Assembly: GCA_905201055.1 (NCBI GenBank)
Contig: CAJKMT010000002.1
Span: forward strand, 1-64,000
Reading direction: 5' to 3'
DNA: 64,000 nt
From: an uncultured Sutterella sp.
Lineage (GTDB): Bacteria; Pseudomonadota; Gammaproteobacteria; Burkholderiales; Burkholderiaceae_F
Under the pieces are notes generated by a model. It had not been told where the DNA came from and made no database searches. It saw only the letters and a program-made list of their open reading frames with translations. The position numbers were made by a program, and so were the translations under genes. Numbering within the stretch: the first letter of the stretch is position 1; each line of letters begins with the position of its first letter. This document shows, one piece after another, positions 33,268-42,989 of the stretch.

Positions 33268-34788
33268 TTGAAGGCTATTAAGCACCTTGCCGTTATCATC
33301 GCCGGGCTGGGGTGGTCTCTGAGTGCGCCCGCATCGGACTACGTTGATTTGCTCGCAGACCTGCCGCCGATTGAAGACGAATTGGTGAAAGCTGTCGAGC
33401 TTCGCGAAGCTCAACGCACGCGCGTCAATCCCGACGACACCATTTGGGTGACCATACGCCGCGGCTTCGGTCTATCAGATTTGCCTCAAAACGTTGTTGA
33501 TCGGGAACTTCAGCGCTACACGCGTGCCCTGCCTTACACCGAACAGATGGCCTTTCGGGCCCGCATGTATCTCTACTTTATCGTCTCTGAAACTCAGAAA
33601 AGAGGCATGCCCACGGAATTGGCACTTTTACCCTTTGTGGAAAGTGCTTTTCAGCCTGAAGCTCTGTCTCGCTCCAAAGCGGCGGGACTTTGGCAGTTTT
33701 TACCGTCAACCGGCGACATTTTTGACTTAAGACAATCAAGCTGGCGTGACGACCGGCTCGACGTGATTGAAAGTACCCGAGCCGCGCTCGATTACCTTCA
33801 GTACCTTCACAATCAGTTTGAAGACTGGCACCTGGCACTGGCTGCCTACAACTGCGGCGAAGGCTACATTCGGCGTGCGATTGCCGCCAACAAAGCCAAG
33901 GGCAAACCCACGGATTTTATGAGTCTGCCGCTGCCTGCGGAAACATCCCGTTATGTCCCTAAGCTTCTGGCAATTAAAAAACTGATTGAAAATCCCGAGC
34001 AGTACAACCTGAAACTGCCCGCGATTGCCAACGAACCGTATTTTGTCCGAGTCAACAAAAACCGCGACCTTGATCTTGAAACCGCAGCACAGCTCGCAGA
34101 GACCGATCTGGAAGAGTTTCGGCTTTTAAACCCGAGCTTTAACCGCCCGGTCGTTGTGGCTGCCCATCAGGGCTCAATTCTCATTCCTGCAGCCAAAGCC
34201 GACACTTTTGTCTCAAACCTTATCAATTGGCAAGCCACCGGAAAGCCGCTCTCAAACTGGTCCACGCATACGGTAAAAAAAGGGGAAACGCTCAAAGCGA
34301 TCGCCAAGCGATACTCGATGACAGAGGATGAGCTCCGCGCCGCCAACAAAATCCCCAAAAACCGACGCGTGCAAATCGGCAGCACTATTTTGGTCAAAGA
34401 CGCTCAATCCAACCACGATATTCAAGTGGCAGAAGCGGATTCAGCCATGCGGCTTGTGCCCCTGCCGACAACTCGCACCATTACTTATCGTGTTCGAAGC
34501 GGTGACACTTTGTCAACGATCGCGACACGATTTGGTGTCAAAACAGCCGACATTCGTAAACAAAACCGACTCAAAAACAATACGATTAAGGTCGGACAAC
34601 GGCTTCGTCTGACCGTGCGCGAAGTGCAGCGAGCCGGTCTTCGCAAAACCGTCTACCGCGTCAAAAGCGGTGATACCCTCTACACGATCGCCTCACGGCA
34701 CCGCACCAGTGTGAGCGCCATCATGGACGAAAACCGCTTGCAGTCCAAAAATCTTAAACCCGGTCAACGCTTGGTGATTCCTCATTAA
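33268..34788 (+). CDS. mltD: Membrane-bound lytic transglycosylase D
   Basis: 506 residues. Signal peptide near residues 1-21 (MKAIKHLAVIIAGLGWSLSA); no lipobox is seen, unlike E. coli MltD. The SLT domain (about residues 105-230) has the catalytic Glu in LLPFVESAFQPEALS, then AAGLWQFLPSTG and ALAAYNCGEGYI. Three LysM peptidoglycan-binding repeats follow, at about 334-377, 407-450 and 463-506. TTG at 33268 is the start, 7 bases after AGAGG; no ATG is available before the signal peptide. It cuts peptidoglycan to 1,6-anhydro products during wall growth. Confidence 0.93.
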   Translation: MKAIKHLAVIIAGLGWSLSAPASDYVDLLADLPPIEDELVKAVELREAQRTRVNPDDTIWVTIRRGFGLSDLPQNVVDRELQRYTRALPYTEQMAFRARMYLYFIVSETQKRGMPTELALLPFVESAFQPEALSRSKAAGLWQFLPSTGDIFDLRQSSWRDDRLDVIESTRAALDYLQYLHNQFEDWHLALAAYNCGEGYIRRAIAANKAKGKPTDFMSLPLPAETSRYVPKLLAIKKLIENPEQYNLKLPAIANEPYFVRVNKNRDLDLETAAQLAETDLEEFRLLNPSFNRPVVVAAHQGSILIPAAKADTFVSNLINWQATGKPLSNWSTHTVKKGETLKAIAKRYSMTEDELRAANKIPKNRRVQIGSTILVKDAQSNHDIQVAEADSAMRLVPLPTTRTITYRVRSGDTLSTIATRFGVKTADIRKQNRLKNNTIKVGQRLRLTVREVQRAGLRKTVYRVKSGDTLYTIASRHRTSVSAIMDENRLQSKNLKPGQRLVIPH

Positions 34789-34811
34789 GGACGCACTTTC
34801 AGAACCGCAAC

Positions 34812-34840
34812 TTCAAAGTTTCTGACGCTTTAGTTAAAAT
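34812..34840 (+). promoter_or_regulatory. Candidate fabI promoter
   Basis: TTCAAA and TAAAAT with an exact 17-base spacer, 39 bases upstream of fabI. The -10 matches 5 of 6. Confidence 0.5.
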
Positions 34841-34878
34841 CACCCCGTTATCACACATATTTTTAGAGTGAGGTTCAA

Positions 34879-35670
34879 ATGGGTTTCCTTCAAGGTAAAA
34901 AGATTCTGATCACAGGGATCGTCTCCAATCGTTCCATCGCCTACGGCATTGCCAAGTGCTGCCATCGTGAGGGGGCGGAACTTGCGTTTTCTTACGCCAA
35001 CGAACGCTTCAAGGATCGTGTCGCCGGCTTTGCCGCCGATTTCGGCAGTGATTTTGTGCTTCAGATGGATGTATCCAACGACGAACAAATCAATAACACG
35101 TTCGCTCAAATTAAAGAACGCTGGGGATCTTTGGACGGACTCGTTCACTCGATCGGCTTTGCGCCGCGCGAAGCGATCGCTGGTGATTTTCTTGAAGGTT
35201 GCACTCGCGATGCGTTTAAAGTCGCAATGGACATTTCCGCTTACTCATTCCCGGCCATTGCCCGCGCCGCCTTACCTTTAATGGAAGGACGCGCCGGTTC
35301 CCTTTTGACTCTCACCTATTTGGGCGGCGAACGTGTCGTTCCCAATTACAACACGATGGGTCTTTGCAAGGCCGCCCTTGAAGCAAGCACGCGCTACATT
35401 GCGAGCTCTGTCGGTCCGAAGGGCATCCGCGCCAACGCCATTTCCGCGGGTCCCATCAAGACTCTGGCCGCCTCGGGCATTCAGGGCTTCTCCAAGATGC
35501 TTCATCATATGGAAGCCAACGCACCCTTGCGCCGCACCGTAACGATTGAAGAGGTCGGCAACGTGGCCGCGTTCCTCTTGTCGGATATGGCCAGCGCCGT
35601 CACCGGTGAAATCATTCACGTTGACGGAGGCTTCCACAGCGTGGCCATCGGTTCGGAAGGCCAAGAATAA
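34879..35670 (+). CDS. fabI: Enoyl-ACP reductase (NADH), FabI
   Basis: 263 residues. Short-chain dehydrogenase-like reductase completing each fatty-acid elongation cycle. It opens MGFLQGKKILITGIVSNRSIAYGIA (nucleotide fold), has LVHSIGFAP, and the catalytic Tyr-x6-Lys as YNTMGLCK; NAISAGPIKTLAASGI and HVDGGF complete the family pattern. Closely similar to E. coli FabI, a triclosan/isoniazid-class target type. ATG follows GTGAGG. Confidence 0.96.
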   Translation: MGFLQGKKILITGIVSNRSIAYGIAKCCHREGAELAFSYANERFKDRVAGFAADFGSDFVLQMDVSNDEQINNTFAQIKERWGSLDGLVHSIGFAPREAIAGDFLEGCTRDAFKVAMDISAYSFPAIARAALPLMEGRAGSLLTLTYLGGERVVPNYNTMGLCKAALEASTRYIASSVGPKGIRANAISAGPIKTLAASGIQGFSKMLHHMEANAPLRRTVTIEEVGNVAAFLLSDMASAVTGEIIHVDGGFHSVAIGSEGQE

Positions 35671-35684
35671 AACGACATCTAAAC

Positions 35685-35720
35685 ACTGACCGGAAAGCCA
35701 ATGCCTTTTCGGTCAGTTTG
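35685..35720 (+). terminator. Terminator after fabI
   Basis: ACTGACCG (35685-35692) pairs with CGGTCAGT (35710-35717), with an inner AAAG/CTTT pairing. The trailing TTGATT is short, so termination may be partial. It ends only a dozen bases before nadK. Confidence 0.6.
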
Positions 35721-35732
35721 ATTCTGTCTGCA

Positions 35733-36629
35733 ATGCAAAGAAAATCTTTTAAAACCGCCGCGGTTTTTGCCAAACGCACTGAACCCATGGGAGAAGCTTT
35801 AAAAAAGCTTCTTGACATTTTGCGTAACGAAGGCATCAGTTACCTGCTCGAAGAAAGCACCGCGGAACATTTGCCAGATGCCAAAGGTGTCAGCCTTGAA
35901 GAGTTGGGAACAAAAGCCGATGTCATTATTATGCTGGGCGGCGACGGCACAACACTGGGAATAGCCCGCCGAATGGCTCGTTTCAAACTGCCCATTATTG
36001 CCATTAACGCCGGACGGCTCGGTTTTATCACAGATTTCTCCCTGCATGAAATGGACAAAGACTTGCCGCCCCTTCTGCGCGGTGAGTACGAGATCGATAC
36101 CCGGACAATGCTTCATGTGCGGGTTTACCGTGAAGGAAATGTCGTGTATACGGCAACTGCGGTTAACGACGCAGGCATCACACACGGTCGAGCAGGCTCG
36201 ATGGTGGAATTTAACGTCTGGGTTGATGGTCATCCTATGGCCACTCAGCGCGCCGATGGAGTCATCGTTGCCTCTGCCACCGGCTCAACAGCTTACGCGA
36301 TGGCGGCGGGCGGCCCTATTTTGCACCCGGCGCTCAGTAGCATGGTGCTCGTGCCGGTCGCGCCTCACGCGCTCACAAACCGTCCTATCGTGCTACCGGG
36401 ATCCAGTATTGTCGATATCAGCCTGATTGAAGCGCGCGAGGCTTCCGCTTACTGCGACATGCAGGACTTTTTCCCTATGCAAAAGGGCGATATTTTGCGG
36501 GTCAGAGCATTACCGGACAGTTTCACGATTTTGCACCCGATCGGACACAATCACTACGACACACTTCGCCGAAAACTCTATTGGAACCTGATGCCTTCGG
36601 ACAACGCATCACTTCCGATTAAAGACTAA
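35733..36629 (+). CDS. nadK: NAD kinase
   Basis: 298 residues. Phosphorylates NAD to NADP. Diagnostic GGDGTTLG, INAGRLGFITDF, the substrate loop VNDAGITHG, TGSTAYAMAAGGPI and the C-terminal APHALTNRPIVLP. The start is uncertain: ATG 35733 (MQRKSFKTAAVFAKR) is preferred; TTG 35718 is in frame. Neither has a clear ribosome site. recN follows after 13 bases, a common nadK-recN arrangement. Confidence 0.94.
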   Translation: MQRKSFKTAAVFAKRTEPMGEALKKLLDILRNEGISYLLEESTAEHLPDAKGVSLEELGTKADVIIMLGGDGTTLGIARRMARFKLPIIAINAGRLGFITDFSLHEMDKDLPPLLRGEYEIDTRTMLHVRVYREGNVVYTATAVNDAGITHGRAGSMVEFNVWVDGHPMATQRADGVIVASATGSTAYAMAAGGPILHPALSSMVLVPVAPHALTNRPIVLPGSSIVDISLIEAREASAYCDMQDFFPMQKGDILRVRALPDSFTILHPIGHNHYDTLRRKLYWNLMPSDNASLPIKD

Positions 36630-36642
36630 CGAGTTTCAGATC

Positions 36643-38319
36643 ATGCTCACGCACCTCTCTTTAAAAGACTTCGTAATCGTTAAAGAACTGTCGCTGGAAG
36701 TGACTTCCGGCCTGACGGTCTTAACCGGTGAGACCGGTGCGGGCAAATCCATCTTAATCGATGCGCTGCAGCTGATTCTGGGTGCCAGAGCCGATAGCGT
36801 CGTGATTCGTGAAGGGGCTAAACAAACTGACTTGACTGCCATCTTCGATATCAATGACAAAGTGTATGAAACACTGCAAAAGGCGGCATTAACGGGCGAA
36901 GACGATTTATTGGAAAAAACTGTCATCATTCGCCGCGTCATTGACCGAAACGGTCGTTCACGATCCTGGATTAACGGTGTGGCAGTTACGGCCTCTCAAG
37001 TCAAAGAAGTCGCCTCAATGCTTCTTGACATCCATGGGCAAAATGCACAGCAGTCACTGCTTAAGAGCTCCGGTCAGCTTGCTTTGCTTGACGGATTCGG
37101 AGGGTACAGTGCAGAAATAAAGAACGTCAGTTCCGCGTTCAGTTCCTGGCAGACGGCTCAAGCACAACTGAGCAAAGCAAAAGAAGATGCCAAAAAGCTT
37201 GCCGATGAGGCTGAACGCCTGGCTTGGGTGCATGAAGAACTCTCACAAATCAATCCGCAAAAAGGCGAATGGGAAGAGTTAAATGCCGAGCACAAGCGAC
37301 TGGGTAATGCTCATGACATTTTAGAGGCAGTCAACTCTGCCTCTGCAGAACTCTCTGATAATGACGAGAGTGCCCTGTCACTTCTGGGACGCAACACTGA
37401 AAACCTGCAGGCACTTGCCCAATATGATGAAAAATTGGGAGACATTGCTTCTCAGCTTGCTGATGCTCAAGCGATTTTGGAAGATGCTGTCAGAGAACTT
37501 GAGCGTTACCGAGACCGCACGGACCTGGATGAAAGCCGATTTGAAGAGATTGACGCCCGTGTCTCGCTTTACTTCAACGCTGCGAGAAAATTCCACACAC
37601 TGCCCGAGGTTCTTTTTGAAAAATTTAATGAAACCTCTGAAAAACTCGCCGCCCTTGAACAAAATCTTGATTTAGAGACTTTGGAAAAAGAAGAAGCTGC
37701 TGCCCGTCAGACTTACATGAACGCAGCCAAACTTTTATCCAAAAAGCGCCGCGCAGCTGCCAAAACGCTTTCCGAAGCGGTGACTGAGGCCATGCAAATG
37801 CTGTCAATGACAGGCGGTCGTTTTGAAGTGTCTCTGAACGAATGCGATCCCGGCATTCACGGCCTCGAACGTTGCGAATTCTTAGTGGCCGGTCACGCCG
37901 GTGTTCCCACGCGCGCACTCTCAAAGGTCGCCTCCGGCGGTGAACTTTCCCGTATCAGTCTGGCCATTTCTGTCATCACTTCGAAATCCACTCCGGTGGA
38001 TACGCTCATTTTTGACGAAGTCGATGCCGGTATCGGCGGGGCTGTGGCCGATGTGGTCGGAAAGCTCTTAAAGAAACTGTCCTTTGAGCGTCAGGTGATG
38101 TGCGTTACGCACTTGCCTCAAGTAGCCTGTTACGGCGCTACACACTTAAAAGTTCAAAAATCCCAGGAAGGCGAGAGCACGGTGAGCCGATTGCGCGAGT
38201 TAAACAAGGATGACCGCATCGAAGAACTCGCACGTATGCTTGCCGGATCCGATGTGACAGCAAAGGCTCGTGCCAATGCGCGGGAATTAATAGAAAACGC
38301 TCAGGCCTACGAAGGCTAG
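36643..38319 (+). CDS. recN: DNA repair protein RecN
   Basis: 558 residues, SMC-like. The N-terminal half has Walker A LTGETGAGKSILIDAL. The centre is coiled-coil rich (about residues 150-380). The C-terminal half has the signature ASGGELSRISLA and Walker B TLIFDEVDAGIGG. RecN tethers and processes double-strand breaks during recombination. It follows nadK, as in many proteobacteria. Confidence 0.96.
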   Translation: MLTHLSLKDFVIVKELSLEVTSGLTVLTGETGAGKSILIDALQLILGARADSVVIREGAKQTDLTAIFDINDKVYETLQKAALTGEDDLLEKTVIIRRVIDRNGRSRSWINGVAVTASQVKEVASMLLDIHGQNAQQSLLKSSGQLALLDGFGGYSAEIKNVSSAFSSWQTAQAQLSKAKEDAKKLADEAERLAWVHEELSQINPQKGEWEELNAEHKRLGNAHDILEAVNSASAELSDNDESALSLLGRNTENLQALAQYDEKLGDIASQLADAQAILEDAVRELERYRDRTDLDESRFEEIDARVSLYFNAARKFHTLPEVLFEKFNETSEKLAALEQNLDLETLEKEEAAARQTYMNAAKLLSKKRRAAAKTLSEAVTEAMQMLSMTGGRFEVSLNECDPGIHGLERCEFLVAGHAGVPTRALSKVASGGELSRISLAISVITSKSTPVDTLIFDEVDAGIGGAVADVVGKLLKKLSFERQVMCVTHLPQVACYGATHLKVQKSQEGESTVSRLRELNKDDRIEELARMLAGSDVTAKARANARELIENAQAYEG

Positions 38320-38352
38320 AGCGTTTTAGAGCATACAGAAAACGTCGCAAGA

Positions 38353-38793
38353 TTATTTAGCAGCGTTTTTTTCTTGGCATTCTTTGCAAATACCGTAAAG
38401 ACAGAGAGTGTGGTGATCAAGCGTAAAACCGAATCGAGAAGCGATTTCCTGCTGTCTGCGTTCAATCTCCACATCTACAAACTCTTCGATTTTCCCACAT
38501 TGCAGGCAAACCAAGTGGTCATGGTGCTCCGGTTCACCCAATTCGTAGGAAGCGCTTTCCGTATCAAAGTGATGACGACGCAAAAGACCTGCGACTTCAA
38601 ATTGAGTCAGCACCCGATAAACTGTTGCGAGCCCAACATCATCGCCTTCAGCCTTTAACTGCGAGAAAACTTCATCGGCCGTGAGGTGACGCTTTTCCGT
38701 CAGAGCAGCATTTTGAAATAATGCCAAAATACGAAGACGCGGTCCCGTCGCTTTCAAGCCCAAACTTTTTAAATCACTCTGATCGTATTTCAA
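38353..38793 (-). CDS. fur: Ferric uptake regulator
   Basis: 146 residues. A winged helix (LKATGPRLRILALF, then ATVYRVLTQFEVAGL) is followed by the metal-sensing domain with HHDHLVCLQCGKIEEF and a second Cys pair CLYGICKEC, the structural zinc site. It represses iron-uptake genes when Fe(II) is plentiful. TTG at 38793 is the start, 7 bases after GAGGA; there is no ATG at the family N-terminus. It is divergent from bamE, a conserved neighbour pair in beta- and gammaproteobacteria. Confidence 0.95.
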   Translation of the reverse strand: MKYDQSDLKSLGLKATGPRLRILALFQNAALTEKRHLTADEVFSQLKAEGDDVGLATVYRVLTQFEVAGLLRRHHFDTESASYELGEPEHHDHLVCLQCGKIEEFVDVEIERRQQEIASRFGFTLDHHTLCLYGICKECQEKNAAK

Positions 38794-39006
38794 TTGTTCT
38801 TCCTCAATGACTTAAATTTTTTCTAATTCTAACCTAACTTAACAAAGGCCAATGTGACAAATTTAGGGAATTGTCATCGCTCAGTACCTTTAAAGGGAAA
38901 ACCTGCTGCAGAATCAGAAAAAAATCGCATTATTCTGAGCGTAAGAGAGCGCATTAGTTTATCATTCAGGGATCAGAGACTAACGCACTGAAACGACGTG
39001 TCACTT

Positions 39007-39519
39007 ATGTACAAGAAATGTTTGCTGGCGGGCGCTGTATCTGCCACGCTCGTGCTGAGCGGTTGCGCCCAAGTTGAATCTCAATGGAACGCCTTTAACG
39101 AATGGTTTCAGCCCACTGAGGCCATTTCGTCGGTCATCAAACCTTACCGTCCCGACACCCACCAAGGCAATTTGGTCACAAAAGAAATGGTTGACCAGCT
39201 TCATCTGGGCATGACTCAGCTTCAGGTGCAATTCCTTTTAGGTGTTCCGCTGTTGCGTGATATGTTCCACCAAAACCGTTGGGACTACCTCTACTACACC
39301 AATCCTCGTTTCGGTGATCCGGAAACTCGCCGCCTGACGGTTTATTTTGACGACGAAGGTCGCCTGACGCGCTACGAATTCACCCCGATGCCTGAAGAGA
39401 CACAGGCAGACCAAATGATTTTGGGCAATAAGGAAGCCTTCACGGCGGACAATTCGAATTTAACGATCATCGACCAAGCCCAAAAAGCGGCCGAGGATGT
39501 TGAAAAGAACGCTCAATAA
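39007..39519 (+). CDS. bamE: Outer-membrane assembly lipoprotein BamE
   Basis: 170 residues. Lipoprotein signal MYKKCLLAGAVSATLVLSGC with lipobox LSGC. The BamE fold follows: GNLVTKEMVDQLHLGMTQ, QVQFLLGVPLL, RWDYLYYTNP and a charged extension of about 50 residues. It is a BAM-complex subunit that helps insert beta-barrel proteins in the outer membrane. Start ATG 39007 chosen; GTG 38998 also open. The 213-base gap to fur holds no clear Fur box. Confidence 0.93.
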   Translation: MYKKCLLAGAVSATLVLSGCAQVESQWNAFNEWFQPTEAISSVIKPYRPDTHQGNLVTKEMVDQLHLGMTQLQVQFLLGVPLLRDMFHQNRWDYLYYTNPRFGDPETRRLTVYFDDEGRLTRYEFTPMPEETQADQMILGNKEAFTADNSNLTIIDQAQKAAEDVEKNAQ

Positions 39520-39546
39520 TGAGAAAAAAGGACTAAGGACAAAAAA

Positions 39547-39777
39547 ATGCAAGAAAAACTGGAACTTTTAGCCGACCGTGTTCGCGCTCTTATTCAAGAA
39601 GTCAACGATTTGCGCGCTCAGAATGAACAACTGCAGGCCCTTTTGACGCAAAAGGAAAATGAAGCCGGTCTGACTAAGGCTGAAACCCAGGAAGCCATTG
39701 AACGCCTTGATGCGCTGATTCGCTCTATCGAAAAAGCTCAGCAGACGGTTTCCAATGATCAACCGATGAATTTCTAA
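39547..39777 (+). CDS. zapB: ZapB-like small coiled-coil cell division protein
   Basis: 76 residues, predicted to be nearly all coiled coil (LELLADRVRALIQEVNDLRA...). Placed directly before zapA, as the TIGR02449/ZapB-like proteins of beta- and gammaproteobacteria are. ZapB-type proteins bind ZapA and help organise the Z-ring. The assignment rests on size, coiled coil and context, since such proteins have little sequence signal. Confidence 0.75.
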   Translation: MQEKLELLADRVRALIQEVNDLRAQNEQLQALLTQKENEAGLTKAETQEAIERLDALIRSIEKAQQTVSNDQPMNF

Positions 39778-39790
39778 CTGATTTTCAAAA

Positions 39791-40129
39791 ATGATGAATG
39801 CGCGTAAAACCCTGACATTGACCATCATGGGACGTGACTATCGTCTCGCGGTGGCTCCTGAAGAGGAAGCGAATTTGCGCGCCTGCGCCGAATTGGTGCA
39901 GAGCAAGATGCAGGAAATCCACCAACCGGGTAAGGTCTTTTCTCCTGATTCGGTTGCCGTGCTTGCCGCATTGCGCATCGCTTATGAAAATTTAATCCAG
40001 CGCCAGGCTGTTGAAGAAATGAATAAGGCGGTTGAAGATATGAACCGCTCCAAGGGTCAGATTGACTCTTTGATTGCATTGTGTGACAACACATTGGCCG
40101 AAAAATCTTCTGACGGCAGCGCTCAGTAA
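39791..40129 (+). CDS. zapA: Cell division protein ZapA
   Basis: 112 residues. LTLTIMGRDYRLAVAPEEEANLR is the ZapA N-terminal domain, followed by a helix AELVQSKMQEI, and VAVLAALRIAYENL then a coiled coil. It bundles FtsZ filaments. No clear ribosome site; translation may be coupled to zapB 13 bases upstream. A terminator follows at once, so no 6S RNA gene fits directly behind it, unlike many proteobacteria. Confidence 0.9.
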   Translation: MMNARKTLTLTIMGRDYRLAVAPEEEANLRACAELVQSKMQEIHQPGKVFSPDSVAVLAALRIAYENLIQRQAVEEMNKAVEDMNRSKGQIDSLIALCDNTLAEKSSDGSAQ

Positions 40130-40153
40130 CCGATTTTCTTTTTTTTTGTACAG

Positions 40154-40180
40154 AGCGCCGCCTTTTTAAGCGGCGCTTTT
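40154..40180 (+). terminator. Terminator after zapA
   Basis: AGCGCCGC (40154-40161) pairs perfectly with GCGGCGCT (40170-40177), followed by TTTGC. A T-tract also precedes it. Confidence 0.8.
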
Positions 40181-40189
40181 GCTAAGAAC

Positions 40190-40900
40190 ATGACTGAAAA
40201 TTTCCGCCCCTTAAATGACGAAGACATCAATCAGTTGGACGATCTGCTCGCCACGAGCAGCTGTGGCGACGACACTTTTGATGTCAGCATGCTCGATGGC
40301 TTTTTGTCCGCCATCGCACTTTTAAACCCTCCGCTTCAGGACGACAGCGAGTGGTATCCGTATATCTTTAACGAAGAAGGCACGCCGTGCGAAGTCGATG
40401 AGCCGGAAACCGTCAAGCGCCTGGTGACCCAACGCCTGCAGGAAATCCGTGCTTTCCAAGCCCAGCGCCATTTCTACAATCCGATTGTCTTCCCGCTTGA
40501 GGATGAAGAAGGTAAGCAGGTAACAGGACCGGACGGCTTGGCCGCCTTGGAACCTTGGGCCATGGGTTTTTATAACGCTCTTGCGCAATACAGCGACCGC
40601 GTCAACGTGACAGAAGCCATCGAGGCTCAGCTTTGCCGCATTCATCGTTTCCTTGAGCTTGACGAAGAGGATCCGGATTATCAACAGAACCTGGCTATTC
40701 GCCGGGCTGTGGAGAAAGAGCATCCCGTGCATTCGCTCGAAGAAGGTATGCTCGAAATGATGCAGGGCGTAATTGAAATCGCCAAGCTCAATCTGCCGAA
40801 CAAACCCGTAAGCCGCGCCACTCCCAAGGTCGGCCGCAATGATCCCTGTCCGTGCGGCTCCGGCAAGAAATATAAAAACTGCTGCGGCAAAAACGCTTAA
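40190..40900 (+). CDS. YecA/UPF0149 family protein with SEC-C motif
   Basis: 236 residues. A UPF0149 (YgfB/YecA) helical domain occupies residues 1-190, with [14 protein letters not shown] near the start and [11 protein letters not shown]. The C-terminal SEC-C zinc motif is [23 protein letters not shown] proteins such as E. coli YecA can bind ribosomes or SecB-like partners, but the role of this one is unknown. Its stop overlaps the mnmC stop by 4 bases on the other strand. Confidence 0.85.
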   Translation: MTENFRPLNDEDINQLDDLLATSSCGDDTFDVSMLDGFLSAIALLNPPLQDDSEWYPYIFNEEGTPCEVDEPETVKRLVTQRLQEIRAFQAQRHFYNPIVFPLEDEEGKQVTGPDGLAALEPWAMGFYNALAQYSDRVNVTEAIEAQLCRIHRFLELDEEDPDYQQNLAIRRAVEKEHPVHSLEEGMLEMMQGVIEIAKLNLPNKPVSRATPKVGRNDPCPCGSGKKYKNCCGKNA

Positions 40901-42816
40901 CTGATTTTTCCTTTCAGCCACTGGCGCCTCAAATATCTTGACGGCGCCAGTGTTTTTACGAGCGAAGGCTCTGCCGGCATCGCAGAGCCCGTCATCATTG
41001 AAGTTAAAATCTCCGCGCAAAGAGCAGACATTGATAAACCGCGCGAACCCAAGCCCGCCAGTACCCAAAGTCCCTGCTCTATCCCCTGTCCGTCATCCTC
41101 AGGCAGGTGCTGAGCGACTCGCCAAATATCAAGCCAATCCGCTTCGTTAACGGAGGCTCCCACCACGGGCAGCCGCCCGGGACCGGCAGCTCTTATTCCA
41201 AAATAGCCGCCCGTCACGACCACAGAAGCCGCTTCAGTCAATAGGCTATCCAATTTAGCCAAATTATTTTCGTGCGCTTTTTCCTCACTCCAAGGCCCTG
41301 TTCTCTCAAGCTCGTAAGTCGCCCCCACACCGCAGTAACCGTCAGGCAAGTGGGCTATGTATCCCTCACCGCTTACGGGACAGCGCAGTGAGGTCAGGTC
41401 AGTGTCACGCAAAAGCGTAATGCGCCCTGGCAATGCTTCCAGTCCCAAATGCGGAAATTTCAGCAAACCGGAAGAAGCGTTAGCGGCGCAGACTACGACA
41501 TCACCGGCCTCATCTATCACTTCACCGAATTGTCCCAGTATCTGCCACCTATCCCCGTTTTTTCGAATCTCTGCAACCTCAGTATTACCGCGGTAATAAA
41601 CGCCGGAGGCTTTAATCAGAGCCCTGCAGTATGCTCCGCTTCTGACCATTCCCGCCATCGGGAAATACCACCCTCCGCGCTTTAATGGCATTGCACTGAC
41701 TTCGCTTGCCTCTTGTTTTTGAAGCAGCCGACCGTACTCAGACGGCAATGCAAAAGGCTGTGAACGCTCCCGGGCCTCCTGCCAATCGGCGTAAATTTCG
41801 TCGCTATGGGCCATCTGAAGACACCCCATAGGTTCAAAAAGTTTTTCCGCTGTTTTTTCTTCCAATTCTTTAAGGCGCGCTTGCGAGAACAAAAAACCTT
41901 CCCGGGAAAGTTTTGAGAGAGGGCTGTCATCACGGGTAAAGTGGGGATGAAGAATTCCCCAGGACAGCGCACTGGCTGCAGCACCCGGCACCACCGATGC
42001 ATCAACGACACGAACCTTGAGCCCTCGCTGGCTTAGGCTGTAGGCAAGATTAGCCCCTGTCAGTCCCGCTCCAACAATCACTACATCATTGATTTTCCGA
42101 TATTCATGCTTTGTTCGCTTAGCCTTCATCACCCCGAAAAGTCTTTCGCGCTTTTTTCCAAAACCGGGCTTTTTCTGTATTTCGAATCCTGCTTCAGTTA
42201 ATGCCCGTCTGACATCTCCCTTGGTGCACCAACTCGTCACCGTTGCCCCTTCTTTGGCGTAACGAGACAATGCCCGCAAAAGCGATGAATTCCACATTTG
42301 CGGATTCTTCTCAGGTCCGAAACCGTCTAAATAAAGCGCGTCGTACTGCAGGGAAAGTTTATTCGCCAATACTTGGCTGTCGCCGAAGATCAAAATGAGT
42401 CGAACGCGACCGTTATCAAATGAAAGTGTGTGATAGCCCGGAATACAAACTGGCCACTGAGCTGCCAGTTCCTTTGCTTCTGAACGGAGTTCCTCGGCAG
42501 AATATTCTTCAATTTGTGCAGCAGAAACCGGGAAGCATTCAAGCGCTACGTATTCAAGACGTTCACTGCGGAAAGGATCTTCCCGCCAGGCCTTTAGAGT
42601 TGCTAAAAAGTTGGTTCCCAGCCCGAAACCGTTTTCCAAAACAGTAAATGTTTTTTTGTACTTCCAGCGTTGGGCTATTTCTCCCTCGGACAAAAACACG
42701 CTGCATGCCTGCCCGTAAGCGCCGCTTCGAGTCGCATAGATATCCTCAAATTGCGGAGAATAAGGTTTCCCTTCGTTGAGCTCAACCAAGGCAGGGCGAA
42801 CTGTTTCAGCCGGCAT
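40897..42816 (-). CDS. mnmC: Bifunctional tRNA mnm5s2U34 biosynthesis enzyme MnmC
   Basis: 639 residues, two domains. Residues 1-235 form the SAM methyltransferase (MnmC2): [40 protein letters not shown]. Residues 245-625 form the FAD oxidase (MnmC1): [28 protein letters not shown] and [17 protein letters not shown]. It demodifies cmnm5U to nm5U and then methylates it at the wobble base of several tRNAs. The start has GAAGGA before ATG. It is convergent with the YecA-like gene, whose terminator lies inside the 3' end of mnmC. Confidence 0.95.
   Translation of the reverse strand: MPAETVRPALVELNEGKPYSPQFEDIYATRSGAYGQACSVFLSEGEIAQRWKYKKTFTVLENGFGLGTNFLATLKAWREDPFRSERLEYVALECFPVSAAQIEEYSAEELRSEAKELAAQWPVCIPGYHTLSFDNGRVRLILIFGDSQVLANKLSLQYDALYLDGFGPEKNPQMWNSSLLRALSRYAKEGATVTSWCTKGDVRRALTEAGFEIQKKPGFGKKRERLFGVMKAKRTKHEYRKINDVVIVGAGLTGANLAYSLSQRGLKVRVVDASVVPGAAASALSWGILHPHFTRDDSPLSKLSREGFLFSQARLKELEEKTAEKLFEPMGCLQMAHSDEIYADWQEARERSQPFALPSEYGRLLQKQEASEVSAMPLKRGGWYFPMAGMVRSGAYCRALIKASGVYYRGNTEVAEIRKNGDRWQILGQFGEVIDEAGDVVVCAANASSGLLKFPHLGLEALPGRITLLRDTDLTSLRCPVSGEGYIAHLPDGYCGVGATYELERTGPWSEEKAHENNLAKLDSLLTEAASVVVTGGYFGIRAAGPGRLPVVGASVNEADWLDIWRVAQHLPEDDGQGIEQGLWVLAGLGSRGLSMSALCAEILTSMMTGSAMPAEPSLVKTLAPSRYLRRQWLKGKIS
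40919..40957 (+). terminator. Plus-strand terminator inside the mnmC 3' coding end
   Basis: CACTGGCGCC (40919-40928) pairs perfectly with GGCGCCAGTG (40943-40952) and is followed by TTTTT. It serves the YecA-like gene yet is translated in mnmC on the opposite strand. Confidence 0.88.
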
Positions 42817-42989
42817 AAATAATCCTTCAAGAAATAGTCTGTTAGGTCATTTTAAAAAAATTGCACATCTTAAAGATATGCAGAAAAACTCTCTTAACTT
42901 TTCAAAAATCAAAAGAACACCATTGATTTATAACCGATTGTTTTTTAAAATATTTTAAAAATTTAAGATTGAAAAGTAAATTTTACATC

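Noticed and set aside
38794..39006. Fur box between fur and bamE
   Set aside because: No stretch approaches the GATAATGATWATCATTATC pattern; the inverted repeat GCGCATTAGT / ACTAACGC is too widely spaced to be convincing.
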